A stretch of 64,000 nt of DNA. It comes from Shewanella colwelliana ATCC 39565 (lineage in GTDB: Bacteria > Pseudomonadota > Gammaproteobacteria > Enterobacterales > Shewanellaceae). Shown in pieces: positions 29,701 to 38,098 of the stretch. The notes beneath the pieces were generated by a model. That model ran no database searches and had not been told where the DNA came from. It saw nothing but the letters and a program-made list of their open reading frames with translations. A program made the position numbers and the translations under genes. The DNA is taken from positions 62,001 through 126,000 of the forward strand of contig NZ_JAEC01000007.1 in assembly GCF_000518705.1 (NCBI RefSeq), written 5' to 3'. How positions within the stretch are numbered: the stretch's first letter is position 1; every line of letters starts with the position of its first letter.

Positions 29701-30399
29701 ATGTCAAATCAAATAACCCTGTTAGATCCAAGTAAACATGCAGACCTAAAAATTGGTAATGCCGATTTTAATCATCTAGCCGAACAGCACATCTTACCTA
29801 TCTCTTTACATGAATTTGCCCGTGCTGCGACCGAATACCCCATTGTCTTTGTTAAGAATGCTGAAACTGGTGAGTTTCAGGCTGTTGTTATGCTTGGTTT
29901 AAAACCAGGGCAAAACTTAAGTGTGGCTGAAGGCCTGTGGTTGGGCCAATATGTGCCTAACGTGGCAAAAGATTATCCGTTGGGTGTCGTGCTTAATGCC
30001 GATCAACCAGATAAAATTTGGATCGGTATTCGCGAGAATTGTCCACAAGTGGGCACAGAAAAGGGTGAAGCACTGTTTGCTAATGGCGAAGAAACACCTT
30101 TTTTCACTCAGCGCCGTGAAGCGATTGTCAGGCACTTCGAAGAAGACCAAGCCAGTAAGGCGATTTTACAACTCTTAGCGAAAAAAGAGTTGTTCGTGCA
30201 GCAAGCACTTACCATCAATGTCAATGGTGAGCAGCGCAACATTAACGGTCTGTACATGATCAGTGAGGCCAAGCTTAATGAACTGTCAGATGAAGACTTT
30301 CTCGACTTACGCAAGCGTGGTTTGTTGGGCCCTATTTATGGTCACCTAACTTCACAACATCAGGTACACCGTCTAGCTCGCGCAGAGGCGTCAGCGTAA
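29701..30399 (+). CDS. SapC-family protein
   Basis: Cytoplasmic-looking protein of 232 residues with no signal peptide or membrane segment. It matches the SapC family (PF07277), first named from the Campylobacter S-layer locus: LNHLA-like NADFNHLAEQHILPISLHEF, EYPIVFVKNAETGEFQAVVMLGL, and a C-terminal EAKLNELSDEDFLDLRKRGLLGPIYGHL cut by short loops. Such genes often lie between TonB receptors and tryptophan-halogenase-like genes in sugar loci of marine bacteria; the function is unknown. It lies 101 bases after the receptor, behind a terminator, and 32 bases before the halogenase-like gene, so it probably forms an operon with the latter. AAGGA lies 11 bases before the ATG. Confidence 0.82.
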   Translation: MSNQITLLDPSKHADLKIGNADFNHLAEQHILPISLHEFARAATEYPIVFVKNAETGEFQAVVMLGLKPGQNLSVAEGLWLGQYVPNVAKDYPLGVVLNADQPDKIWIGIRENCPQVGTEKGEALFANGEETPFFTQRREAIVRHFEEDQASKAILQLLAKKELFVQQALTINVNGEQRNINGLYMISEAKLNELSDEDFLDLRKRGLLGPIYGHLTSQHQVHRLARAEASA

Positions 30400-30431
30400 C
30401 TCTAGGCTAAAGTAAGATAGGAGACCGTTTG

Positions 30432-31988
30432 ATGTCTGATAATAGTAAGCGGCCGATGAAAGTGCTAATTGTTGGCGGTGGTACAGCGGGATGGTTGGCC
30501 GCCAACCATCTAGGCAAGAAGTTTTCAGCATCAGAGGGTCTCAGTGTTGAGGTCACGCTAATCGAAAGCCCTAACATTCCTAATATTGGCGTGGGTGAGG
30601 GCACAGTTCCAATGATGCGCGATACATTGCGTTATTTGGGGATTGATGAAGGCGACTTTATACGCCAAACCGATGCGACCTTTAAACAGAGCATTAAGTT
30701 TATTAACTGGACTGATAATCCACAGCCAGATAATCCCACCTATTATCACCACCTATTCGACTATCCTAAATGGGACAATTCAGCGTTGATGTGGCTGAAC
30801 GAGTCGGCAGAATCGACCAGCTACGCAAACAGTGTCTCCCCTCAAGGTTACTTTGCTGACTTGGGCTTAGGGCCTAAGACGATGACCCAACCTCAGTATC
30901 AAGGTGAAACGAGCTACGCTTATCATCTTGATGCCAATAAATTCTCAGTATTATTGCGTGACAATGCGGTTAAACGTTTTGGTGTTAGTCATATCCTTGA
31001 TGATGTCACGGATGTGCTGGTGGATGATGCGAAACAGATTCAGTCTGTAACAACAGTTAACCATGGGGTATTAGAAGCCGATCTTTATGTTGACTGCACC
31101 GGGTTTAGTGCGCGCTTAATCGAGCAAGCCTGCGAGGTGCCCTTTGTTGATAAGGGCGATGTGCTGTTTGTCGATACAGCGCTTGCAGTACAAGTGCCTT
31201 ACGAGCAAAGTGATACGCCAATTCCCTGCTTTACGCTGTCAACAGCACAAGAGGCGGGCTGGATTTGGGACATAGGTTTAACCGAGCGTAGGGGGGTAGG
31301 TTATGTCTACTCGAGTCGTCATAGTACTCAAGCTGAGGCTGAGCAGGTCTTAAGGAAGTATTTAGGTACAGCGGGCGATAAGTTAGCGTTGCGCAAGATT
31401 GAAATGCGTATTGGCTATAGAGAACGCGCTTGGCATCAAAACTGTGTCGCCATCGGGTTATCAGCTGGGTTTGTTGAACCACTTGAGGCGACGGGGTTAC
31501 TGGTCTTTGATGTGACATCAAGAATGCTTGCTGAGTGCTTTCCTGCACATCGCGATGCCATGCCATTAGTTGCTGAGCAGTTTAACCGGCGGATCACCCA
31601 CACATGGGATAAAGTGATTGATTTTATTAAGCTGCATTATGTGGCATCTAAAAGAAGTGATAGCCAATTTTGGTTAGATAATCGGCAAACTAACACCATC
31701 CCTGAGTCGCTGCAGCAAAAGTTGGCTTTATGGCGCTATCAACTGCCTAGCCGATATGAGTTTGCCTCTACCATGGAGATCTTTAATTTAGAAAACTATC
31801 TCTATGTTCTATATGGAATGGACTTTGACACTGACATTGCACCTTGGACAGTAACCGATGCGCAGCAATCTAAATACCAAGCTCAACAAGCTCAGTTGCA
31901 GCAATATGTCCAAGCGGCACGTAAACAACTACTGCCGCATAGGGAGTTGATTGCACGTATTAAGCAGTATGGTATTTCTAAGGTGTAG
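30432..31988 (+). CDS. Tryptophan-halogenase-like flavoprotein (copy 1)
   Basis: FAD-dependent protein of 518 residues in the tryptophan halogenase family (PF04820). The nucleotide motif is VLIVGGGTAGWLAANHL. Lys85 (DATFKQSIKF) and Glu352 (FVEPLEATG) correspond to the catalytic Lys79 and Glu346 of PrnA with the same spacing. The halogenase WxWxIP motif is altered to WIWDIG (277-282), so the last Pro is missing. This makes true halogenation uncertain. The context is a GlcNAc locus, not a natural-product cluster. AGGAGA lies 8 bases before the ATG at 30432. A paralogue converges on it from the other strand. Confidence 0.85.
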   Translation: MSDNSKRPMKVLIVGGGTAGWLAANHLGKKFSASEGLSVEVTLIESPNIPNIGVGEGTVPMMRDTLRYLGIDEGDFIRQTDATFKQSIKFINWTDNPQPDNPTYYHHLFDYPKWDNSALMWLNESAESTSYANSVSPQGYFADLGLGPKTMTQPQYQGETSYAYHLDANKFSVLLRDNAVKRFGVSHILDDVTDVLVDDAKQIQSVTTVNHGVLEADLYVDCTGFSARLIEQACEVPFVDKGDVLFVDTALAVQVPYEQSDTPIPCFTLSTAQEAGWIWDIGLTERRGVGYVYSSRHSTQAEAEQVLRKYLGTAGDKLALRKIEMRIGYRERAWHQNCVAIGLSAGFVEPLEATGLLVFDVTSRMLAECFPAHRDAMPLVAEQFNRRITHTWDKVIDFIKLHYVASKRSDSQFWLDNRQTNTIPESLQQKLALWRYQLPSRYEFASTMEIFNLENYLYVLYGMDFDTDIAPWTVTDAQQSKYQAQQAQLQQYVQAARKQLLPHRELIARIKQYGISKV

Positions 31989-32007
31989 CGCCACACATAT
32001 TTTCGGC

Positions 32008-32039
32008 AACAAAAAACCGCCAATAGGCGGTTTTTTGTT
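32008..32039. terminator. Bidirectional terminator between the two halogenase-like genes
   Basis: A perfect 14-bp stem AACAAAAAACCGCC with loop AATA has T-runs on both strands between converging genes. Confidence 0.9.
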
Positions 32040-32049
32040 TTGAGCGTGT

Positions 32050-33561
32050 TTACTTTGCCAGTTTAGCTAAAAAGGCCTCATGAGACATTGATGCATCAAG
32101 TGCTTGCTGTTGCTGTGCTTTAAGCCGAGCAAGCGTTGCGGTGAGCGCTTCTCTGGTTGTTGGTAGGGTAATGGCGGGAACATGGTCCATGCCGTACAAT
32201 ACAAAGCGGTAGTTCTCATCGGTAAAAATCGTATTGAAGCTGCCTGCTAAATCCATATATTCGCAGGTTTTATGTTTCCATATATCGATTCTGTCTTGTA
32301 GCCCTTTGGCATACTTTGCGGTCTTTGCCGCTTCCCTCCAAAACTCAGTATCGTCTCGGTCGGTTAAACAGTAATGGAGAATGATAAACTGACGTAAATC
32401 TTCATAAACGCCATTTAAGGTGCGGTTATAGGAGTCTCTTACTGCCTGAGGTGGATTTGCGCTTGAAAGGTGGGTGGCCAGTAAGCGAGCGCCAACATTA
32501 ACGATATGCAACCCTGTCGATTCTAATGGTTCGATAAACCCACCAGACAGTCCAATTGCAATACAGTTACCAACCCAAAACGCTTTGCGGCAACCAATGC
32601 GCATATCTAAATGTACGGTACGTAGGATCTCTAATTCATCACCTAAGTGTGCCCTTAACTCAGCTTCAGCTTGCTCTTTTGTTAAGCGATTACCGTCGTA
32701 AACATAGCCTGTCCCTTGGCGGTTTGACAGATCTATCTCCCAAACCCAGCCGTTGCTTAATGCGGTAGCAACAGTGTAAGACTTAGGCGGCATGTCTTGC
32801 GGGTATTTACGTTGAATCGCCACCGCTTTATTGCAGGGTAACTCTTTTTCAAATGATTGCCAGTTATCGCTGCGCAGTTTCTCAATTAGCAAGCCTTTAA
32901 AACCCGTACAATCAATAAAAATGTCTGAGCTAAACTCTCCCTTTGGGGTGGTCACTGAGGTGATGCTCTCGCCATCGGTGTTGACATCAGTGACTATGCT
33001 TTCCACATGAATCACTCCCGCTTCGCAAGCTTTCTTTCTGAGGTATCGACCCATCAACGTTGCATCGAGGTGATAACCGTAAGGTACTACACCTTGGTAG
33101 GGCGGAGAATTAGGGGCTTTAGGGCAACGTTGATGTTTTATCAGTTCAGCCGAGATGCTGGTGGCATCAGCATAGCTTAACTCTGCCTCAGGACTGTGGA
33201 CCCAAGTACTGGCGTTGTCGATGGGGCCCAATGGGCGTTGTTGCTCAAAGGGGTGAAAATATTCATGGGTGTTGCCGACTTTAGGTTTCATCCAGTTACG
33301 AAACATAATGCCACTTTTTAGTGTTGCATTAGTTTCTCTAAGTAACTCAGCCTCATCAAGTCCCATTGCTGCGAAAAAGAAGCGAATAGTGTGTACGGTT
33401 GCTTCACCCACGCCTATGGTGCCGATATCTTGGCTTTCTATTAGGGTGATTTTAACATCGCCACCAGATTGATTATAAAGCTTTTGCAGGTACATTGCGG
33501 TCATCCAACCCGAACTTCCACCGCCGACAATTGTAATTGAATTGATTGGTTTATCGCTCAT
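32050..33561 (-). CDS. Tryptophan-halogenase-like flavoprotein (copy 2)
   Basis: Protein of 503 residues and the same family as copy 1. The FAD motif is ITIVGGGSSGWMTAMYL. Lys82 (NATLKSGIMF) and the PLE glutamate (FIEPLESTG) are kept, and GTGYVYDG matches GVGYVYSS in copy 1. The WxWxIP motif reads WVWEID. It is diverged from copy 1, so this is not a recent duplication. It starts 9 bases after the TauE/SafE permease gene on the same strand, with AGAGGT before the ATG, and so belongs to a two-gene operon behind NagR operators. The substrate is unknown; oxidation or modification of a chitin-derived compound is a guess. Confidence 0.85.
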   Translation of the reverse strand: MSDKPINSITIVGGGSSGWMTAMYLQKLYNQSGGDVKITLIESQDIGTIGVGEATVHTIRFFFAAMGLDEAELLRETNATLKSGIMFRNWMKPKVGNTHEYFHPFEQQRPLGPIDNASTWVHSPEAELSYADATSISAELIKHQRCPKAPNSPPYQGVVPYGYHLDATLMGRYLRKKACEAGVIHVESIVTDVNTDGESITSVTTPKGEFSSDIFIDCTGFKGLLIEKLRSDNWQSFEKELPCNKAVAIQRKYPQDMPPKSYTVATALSNGWVWEIDLSNRQGTGYVYDGNRLTKEQAEAELRAHLGDELEILRTVHLDMRIGCRKAFWVGNCIAIGLSGGFIEPLESTGLHIVNVGARLLATHLSSANPPQAVRDSYNRTLNGVYEDLRQFIILHYCLTDRDDTEFWREAAKTAKYAKGLQDRIDIWKHKTCEYMDLAGSFNTIFTDENYRFVLYGMDHVPAITLPTTREALTATLARLKAQQQQALDASMSHEAFLAKLAK

Positions 33562-33570
33562 GGTGACCTC

Positions 33571-34467
33571 TTACTGAATGAGTAACATTGCAACCCCAGA
33601 TAATATAATCCAGCTTGCAAAAAATAATTTTAATCGTTTAACAGGCAGATATAGAGCCAATTTTTTAGCCAGTATGCCGCCGATCACAGTACCTGGCCCT
33701 GCAAATAGAACTACATTAAAATAGGCATCGCTGTGCTCGCCAAAGTGGATGAAACTTGTTGTCCACACCGTCATGGCGGTCACAATGACGCCTGTGGCAA
33801 CGGCGAGGGTGGGGTCGACTCGTCTTAGCATGAGATAGATCACGATGATTTCGCCGACGCCTACCGATAGCCAAGCGGTAATGATTCCACCGAGATAAGT
33901 AAATACGCCGAGTATGACGAGTTCTAATGAGCCGAGGCGACGGTAGCAGGCGTTGGGTTTTAGTTTGCTACTGCTATAGATTATCGCTAGCCCCAATATA
34001 ATCGAAAACAGGCTAAAGCTATGTTCTAAGGTACTGGGGGGCGGAAGCTCAAATGTTAACGTCGTCCATAGTCCCATGATTGATAGCGGAGTGCATAGTA
34101 AAAGGAGTGTTGGCAACTGAGACCATAGGTTTGATGTTTGCTGCAAAGTTTTATAGTGGTGTCGCCAGGTCAATGCACCGGCTGTCATACCAAAGCATTG
34201 AATAGCGAAAGAGGTGGCAATGCTTTGCTCTGCTGAAAAAGAGAGGTTATTAAACACAGGGATAAAGATAACACCACCGCCGGCACCTGTGGCGTTGGCG
34301 AAAATAGCGCCCGTTATGCCGAGCAGACTGTACTGCAAGTAATTACTTAATAGCCCAAAGGTGTCTGGATAGCGTGATAGCCAAATCCCCCACATTGTAA
34401 TGAGCAGCAGAATCAGCACTTGGTATTTAGCTGGAAGTTGTTTTATTTTCGCAATTGTTTTAATCAT
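33571..34467 (-). CDS. TauE/SafE-family membrane permease
   Basis: Inner membrane protein of about 298 residues with eight to nine predicted helices, in the family of sulfite/sulfoacetate exporters TauE/SafE. Typical features are the duplicated glycine-rich helices (GAIFANATGAGGGVIFIPVF and YLGGIITAWLSVGVGEIIVIYLM). The substrate cannot be read from sequence. The start is uncertain: I chose the ATG at 34467 (MIKTIAKIKQ), because the longer frame from 34548 begins inside a NagR operator; neither has a clear Shine-Dalgarno sequence. The gene is followed 9 bases later by halogenase-like copy 2, and the pair appears to be NagR-controlled. Confidence 0.8.
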   Translation of the reverse strand: MIKTIAKIKQLPAKYQVLILLLITMWGIWLSRYPDTFGLLSNYLQYSLLGITGAIFANATGAGGGVIFIPVFNNLSFSAEQSIATSFAIQCFGMTAGALTWRHHYKTLQQTSNLWSQLPTLLLLCTPLSIMGLWTTLTFELPPPSTLEHSFSLFSIILGLAIIYSSSKLKPNACYRRLGSLELVILGVFTYLGGIITAWLSVGVGEIIVIYLMLRRVDPTLAVATGVIVTAMTVWTTSFIHFGEHSDAYFNVVLFAGPGTVIGGILAKKLALYLPVKRLKLFFASWIILSGVAMLLIQ

Positions 34468-34532
34468 TAGGCTAGATAGTAATCGTTTTCTGCATGTGTG
34501 CCTATCGAATTTAGCTAGGATGTTACCAGTTG

Positions 34533-34548
34533 TTGACAGCGTTGTCAT
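34533..34548. promoter_or_regulatory. NagR operator near the permease gene
   Basis: TTGACAGCGTTGTCAT matches the operator with one mismatch in the left arm. It lies 66 bases upstream of the chosen permease start, and on that strand its ATG opens the longer frame. Confidence 0.78.
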
Positions 34549-34683
34549 TTGTTCGATTTTGGACGTTAGTGCGCGCTTACTTGCGAGGGGCTAACATTGA
34601 GGCTTGGAAGTTTTTCGCTCAAAATAAATTCTGTTTTTTGTCAAAAAAATGTAGATATTCTGTTCGTGCTTGTGTATGTTTGC

Positions 34684-34703
34684 AAATGACAGCGTTGTCA
34701 TTT
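34684..34703. promoter_or_regulatory. NagR operator between the permease and hex genes
   Basis: AAATGACAGCGTTGTCATTT is the most symmetrical copy; the arms GCAAATGACA / TGTCATTTGC extend over 34682-34705. Its centre is 153 bases from that of the other operator, so looping between them is possible. It may act on the leftward permease operon, on a rightward transcript, or both. Confidence 0.88.
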
Positions 34704-34772
34704 GCTTGTGTGACGCGGTTGTTTTGTAAGGTTTGCATTGTTAGGAAGAGGTCTCCTAATTCATGCTCTTGG

Positions 34773-34803
34773 CAGTTGTACATCGAGGATTGATGTACAA
34801 CTG
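34773..34803 (+). repeat. Perfect 12-bp inverted repeat upstream of hex
   Basis: CAGTTGTACATC and GATGTACAACTG enclose GAGGATT. No T-run follows directly. As RNA it would be a strong hairpin with an AGGA loop. A 15-codon frame (34763-34810, MLLAVVHRGLMYNCV) runs through it; there is no proof that it is translated. Confidence 0.8.
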
Positions 34804-34845
34804 TGTTTGATTTATCCAATAGTCTCTCCCCAGAAACTAGAGATA

Positions 34846-34898
34846 GCTAGGTGTTTTATCTAATGATTGATAGACAAAGCACCTGGCCTTTTTTTTAC
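34846..34898 (+). terminator. Orphan rho-independent terminator 440 bases upstream of hex
   Basis: GCTAGGTG pairs with CACCTGGC (one G-T pair) and is followed by eight Ts. No gene precedes it on the plus strand after the operator at 34684. It could end a small RNA or act as an attenuator in a long hex leader. Confidence 0.6.
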
Positions 34899-35334
34899 CT
34901 GAAAGGGGGATGGATAATCTCAAAGCAACTTATTAACCATACGTTGTCTAGTATCTTAAACGCTCGACGATTAAGCGTTGTACGCAGAGAGCTGTATTCA
35001 TATCATTAGTCAATTTTTCACACTCTCTGTTTCTCTCAATTCGTTGATGCTAAAGTACTTAACGCTATTTGCAACAGACTGGTTGTGTCGACAGAGTCTT
35101 AAGTTTTAGCTACCGCTTAGCTAAACATAGGTTAGGTTGGTTTGGGGTGAGTAAAGATTGATTATAGTGGGGCGCAGTGGAAGTCACTCAGCTCCTAGTT
35201 GTTAAAATGATTAAAAGCCACTGTCTAGATTCAGTAATGAAAACATTTACTGACGTTGCTTGGGGGAAGGCTGCGGCACCTTAATTAACCTTCAATAAAA
35301 TAAGGTTAATAGATTAAAGATTAAGAGGAATGTA
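34899..35334 (+). other. Region upstream of hex without a recognised gene
   Basis: About 435 bases. No gene, operator of the NagR type or strong hairpin was seen. Because a terminator lies before it, a hex promoter is expected here. Confidence 0.5.
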
Positions 35335-37983
35335 ATGAATAGAAATCTTGTGGCAGTCGCGGTATTGGTTTTGCTGGGAGGCACAGCATGCAGTAAGTCA
35401 GTACCTACTTCGGTTGACGATCCTTCAAGTGCACAGTCACTTTCTCAGGCGACTTTAACAAGCATTGGTCATTCGTTAGCCATCACTTACCGTACCGTTA
35501 CCAATTATCCTGAACAGTGCACGACTTCAGGTGTTGATGGCCGCTGTTTTCAGGCGCAAATAGAGCTATTGTCTCCCATCGACATTAAAGATAACAACTG
35601 GTCTATCTATTTCAGTCAGATGCGCCCCGTTAAACAGGTGTTATCTAAAGAGTTCTCCATTTCCCATATAAAAGGCGATCTGCATAAGATTAGCCCAACC
35701 GATGCGTTCACAGGCATTAAGCAGAATGAAGCAAAGGTGATCGATTTTCTTGGTGAGCTCTGGCAGTTATCTGAAACGGATGCAATGCCGAACTATTACA
35801 TTGTTGCCGATGGACTTGAACCTGTGGTGATAAAAAGCACCATGGTTGGCAAAGATGCCGAAACAGGGATGGAGTTGCGTCCCTATGTTGAATCGTTTAC
35901 CGATGCAAGGACTCAATATCGTCGCAGCGTCACAGATCAATTGCAGTGGGCAAAACCTGAAGTGCTCTTCCAAGCCAATCAAGGGGTAGATATTCAACCA
36001 GAATTAGCCATTGATACCATTATTCCAACGCCACAAATGCAAACGGTTACCTCAACAGGTAGACCCGTGTCACTCAGCGACGGTTATGTGTTGGCCTTAG
36101 GTAATGTTGAGCGCATAAAGGTCGAAGCGGCGTTGAATCGTCTAGCGCGTTTGGGCGTGAAAGCCTCTGAAACTGGCGTGTCATTAAGTTTGTTGCCGGC
36201 AGACACTCAACTAGCTGTTGGTGGTTATGAGTTAATGGTCGATGTGAAAGGGATTGTAATTAAAGCGTCTGATGATGCTGGCTACTCCTACGGATTGTCA
36301 TCGTTAGCCAGTTTGGTAAGTCTTAATGACTTAACACTTAATACCATGACCATTACCGATGCCCCACGCTACGATTTCCGAGGTATGCATGTGGATGTCG
36401 CACGCAACTTCCACAGTAAACAGTTTGTGTTAAATCTGCTGGATCAAATGGCGGCTTATAAGCTGAATAAACTGCATCTACATATGGCTGACGATGAGGG
36501 CTGGCGCCTTGAAATTGATGGCCTGCCAGAGTTAACCGATATAGGGAGTAAGCGCTGTCACGATCTCAATGAAGATACCTGCCTGTTACCGCAACTGGGC
36601 AGTGGACCAAATGCCAATGCTAAGGTTGATGGTTACTACAGCAAAGCCGATTATATCGAGATATTACGCTATGCAAGTGCGCGCCAAATTCAAGTGATCC
36701 CGTCGATGGATATGCCTGGTCACTCGCGCGCTGCAATCAAAGCGATGGAAGCACGTTACCGTTCATTGAGTGCAAAGGGGGATGAGGCTGCTGCGCAGGA
36801 GTATCGTCTAATCGACCCAGAGGACAAAACAAAGTATGCCTCTATTCAATACTATGATGACAACACGCTTAACGTGTGCATGGAATCAACGTTCCACTTT
36901 GTAGACAAAGTGATTAATGAGATTGCCGCGTTACATCATCAAGCCGGGCAGCCATTAAACGTGTACCACATTGGGGCCGATGAAACTGCGGGAGCATGGA
37001 TTGAATCGCCAATCTGCCAAGCATTCTTGCAAAATAATGAGCATGGCGTGAGCGATGAGAAAGAGTATGGCGCGTATTTTATTGAACGAGTTTCAAACCT
37101 ACTGGCCGAGAAAGGGATAGAAGCAGCTGGTTGGAGTGATGGTATGAGCCACACTCGTCCAGAGCGTATGCCTGAAATTAACCAGAGCAATATTTGGGAT
37201 GTCGTATCGCATGATGGGTTTAAACGTGCCCATAGCCAAGCTAACTTAGGTTGGGATGCGGTATTGAGTAACCCTGAGGTACTTTACTTTGATTTTCCCT
37301 ATGAGGCCGACCCTAAAGAGCATGGTTATTATTGGGCTAGCAGAGCGAGCAACGAGCGACATCTGTATAGCTTTATGTCGGCTAACTTACCGGCTAACGC
37401 AGAACAATGGACCGACATTGAAGGACGCCCATTTGAGGCGGATGACACTATTAAGTTAGATAAAGCGGGCAAACAGGTTAGCGGACCACTGGCAAAGAAT
37501 GTTCAGTTTACTGGCATCCAAGGACAGATATGGAGCGAGACCATTCGTAGTGACGATGTTGTCGAATACATGGTTTTTCCAAGGTTATTAGTGTTGGCTG
37601 AACGCGCTTGGCATCAGGCGGATTGGGAGGTGCAATACAATTATCAAGGCGCTATTTACAATCAAGACAGTGGTTACTTTACCCAAGATATGCGTGCAAA
37701 ACAGGCCGAGCAATGGGCGCAGTTTGCTAATACTTTAGGGCATAAAGAGTTGCTCAAGCTAGATCGTGCCAATATCGCCTACCGTGTGCCAACGGTCGGT
37801 GCACATATTCACGAAGGCAGCTTATACACCAATGTTATCTATCCTGGCTTAGCAGTGGAGTACCGTGTCAATGGTGGACAATGGCAACCTTACAGTAAGA
37901 CGGTAAAAGTTAATGGTAAGGTTGAAGTTCGCGCTGTGGCGGCAGATGGTCTGCGTAAAGGGCGAAGTTTGTTCGTTAACTAA
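35335..37983 (+). CDS. hex: Beta-N-acetylhexosaminidase (GH20), predicted lipoprotein
   Basis: Removes GlcNAc from the non-reducing end of chitooligosaccharides; 882 residues. The lipoprotein signal ends at LLGGTAC (Cys19 region), so it is anchored to the cell envelope. An N-terminal CHB_HEX domain (about 40-190) and a GH20b domain (about 225-345) precede the catalytic barrel from YDFRGMHVDVARNFHS. The catalytic pair Asp549-Glu550 lies in HIGADETAGAW, and WGRQ-type residues appear as GIQGQIWSE. A C-terminal CHB_HEX_C domain ends the protein. AGAGGAATGTA precedes the ATG. It lies within the NagR cluster and supplies GlcNAc to NagP and NagK. Confidence 0.95.
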   Translation: MNRNLVAVAVLVLLGGTACSKSVPTSVDDPSSAQSLSQATLTSIGHSLAITYRTVTNYPEQCTTSGVDGRCFQAQIELLSPIDIKDNNWSIYFSQMRPVKQVLSKEFSISHIKGDLHKISPTDAFTGIKQNEAKVIDFLGELWQLSETDAMPNYYIVADGLEPVVIKSTMVGKDAETGMELRPYVESFTDARTQYRRSVTDQLQWAKPEVLFQANQGVDIQPELAIDTIIPTPQMQTVTSTGRPVSLSDGYVLALGNVERIKVEAALNRLARLGVKASETGVSLSLLPADTQLAVGGYELMVDVKGIVIKASDDAGYSYGLSSLASLVSLNDLTLNTMTITDAPRYDFRGMHVDVARNFHSKQFVLNLLDQMAAYKLNKLHLHMADDEGWRLEIDGLPELTDIGSKRCHDLNEDTCLLPQLGSGPNANAKVDGYYSKADYIEILRYASARQIQVIPSMDMPGHSRAAIKAMEARYRSLSAKGDEAAAQEYRLIDPEDKTKYASIQYYDDNTLNVCMESTFHFVDKVINEIAALHHQAGQPLNVYHIGADETAGAWIESPICQAFLQNNEHGVSDEKEYGAYFIERVSNLLAEKGIEAAGWSDGMSHTRPERMPEINQSNIWDVVSHDGFKRAHSQANLGWDAVLSNPEVLYFDFPYEADPKEHGYYWASRASNERHLYSFMSANLPANAEQWTDIEGRPFEADDTIKLDKAGKQVSGPLAKNVQFTGIQGQIWSETIRSDDVVEYMVFPRLLVLAERAWHQADWEVQYNYQGAIYNQDSGYFTQDMRAKQAEQWAQFANTLGHKELLKLDRANIAYRVPTVGAHIHEGSLYTNVIYPGLAVEYRVNGGQWQPYSKTVKVNGKVEVRAVAADGLRKGRSLFVN

Positions 37984-38098
37984 CAGCTAGTTAATATTGA
38001 GGCGGCCGTTAACTTATTGATTAGCAGCCTCTTTGGCCCCTGTCGTTGGCAGCAATGAGTTAGCTCTCAGCTAAAAAACAACAGTGATGAAAATATAA

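Noticed and set aside
30432-33561. A halogenated natural-product gene cluster
   Set aside because: No NRPS, PKS, prenyltransferase, tryptophan-processing or resistance genes are nearby; all neighbours belong to GlcNAc use and share its operators.
32050-34467. Recent horizontal transfer of the permease-halogenase pair
   Set aside because: No flanking repeat, tRNA, integrase or IS element was seen, and codon use looks like that of its neighbours; a proper composition test was not possible.
34530-34793. An 87-codon plus-strand frame across both NagR operators
   Set aside because: It starts at the operator, lacks a Shine-Dalgarno sequence, and its cysteine- and phenylalanine-rich product resembles no protein.
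38059-38073. Palindrome TTAGCT-N3-AGCTAA upstream of nagK
   Set aside because: It is short and AT-rich, occurs once, and matches no regulator motif I know; the NagR site nearby explains the control.
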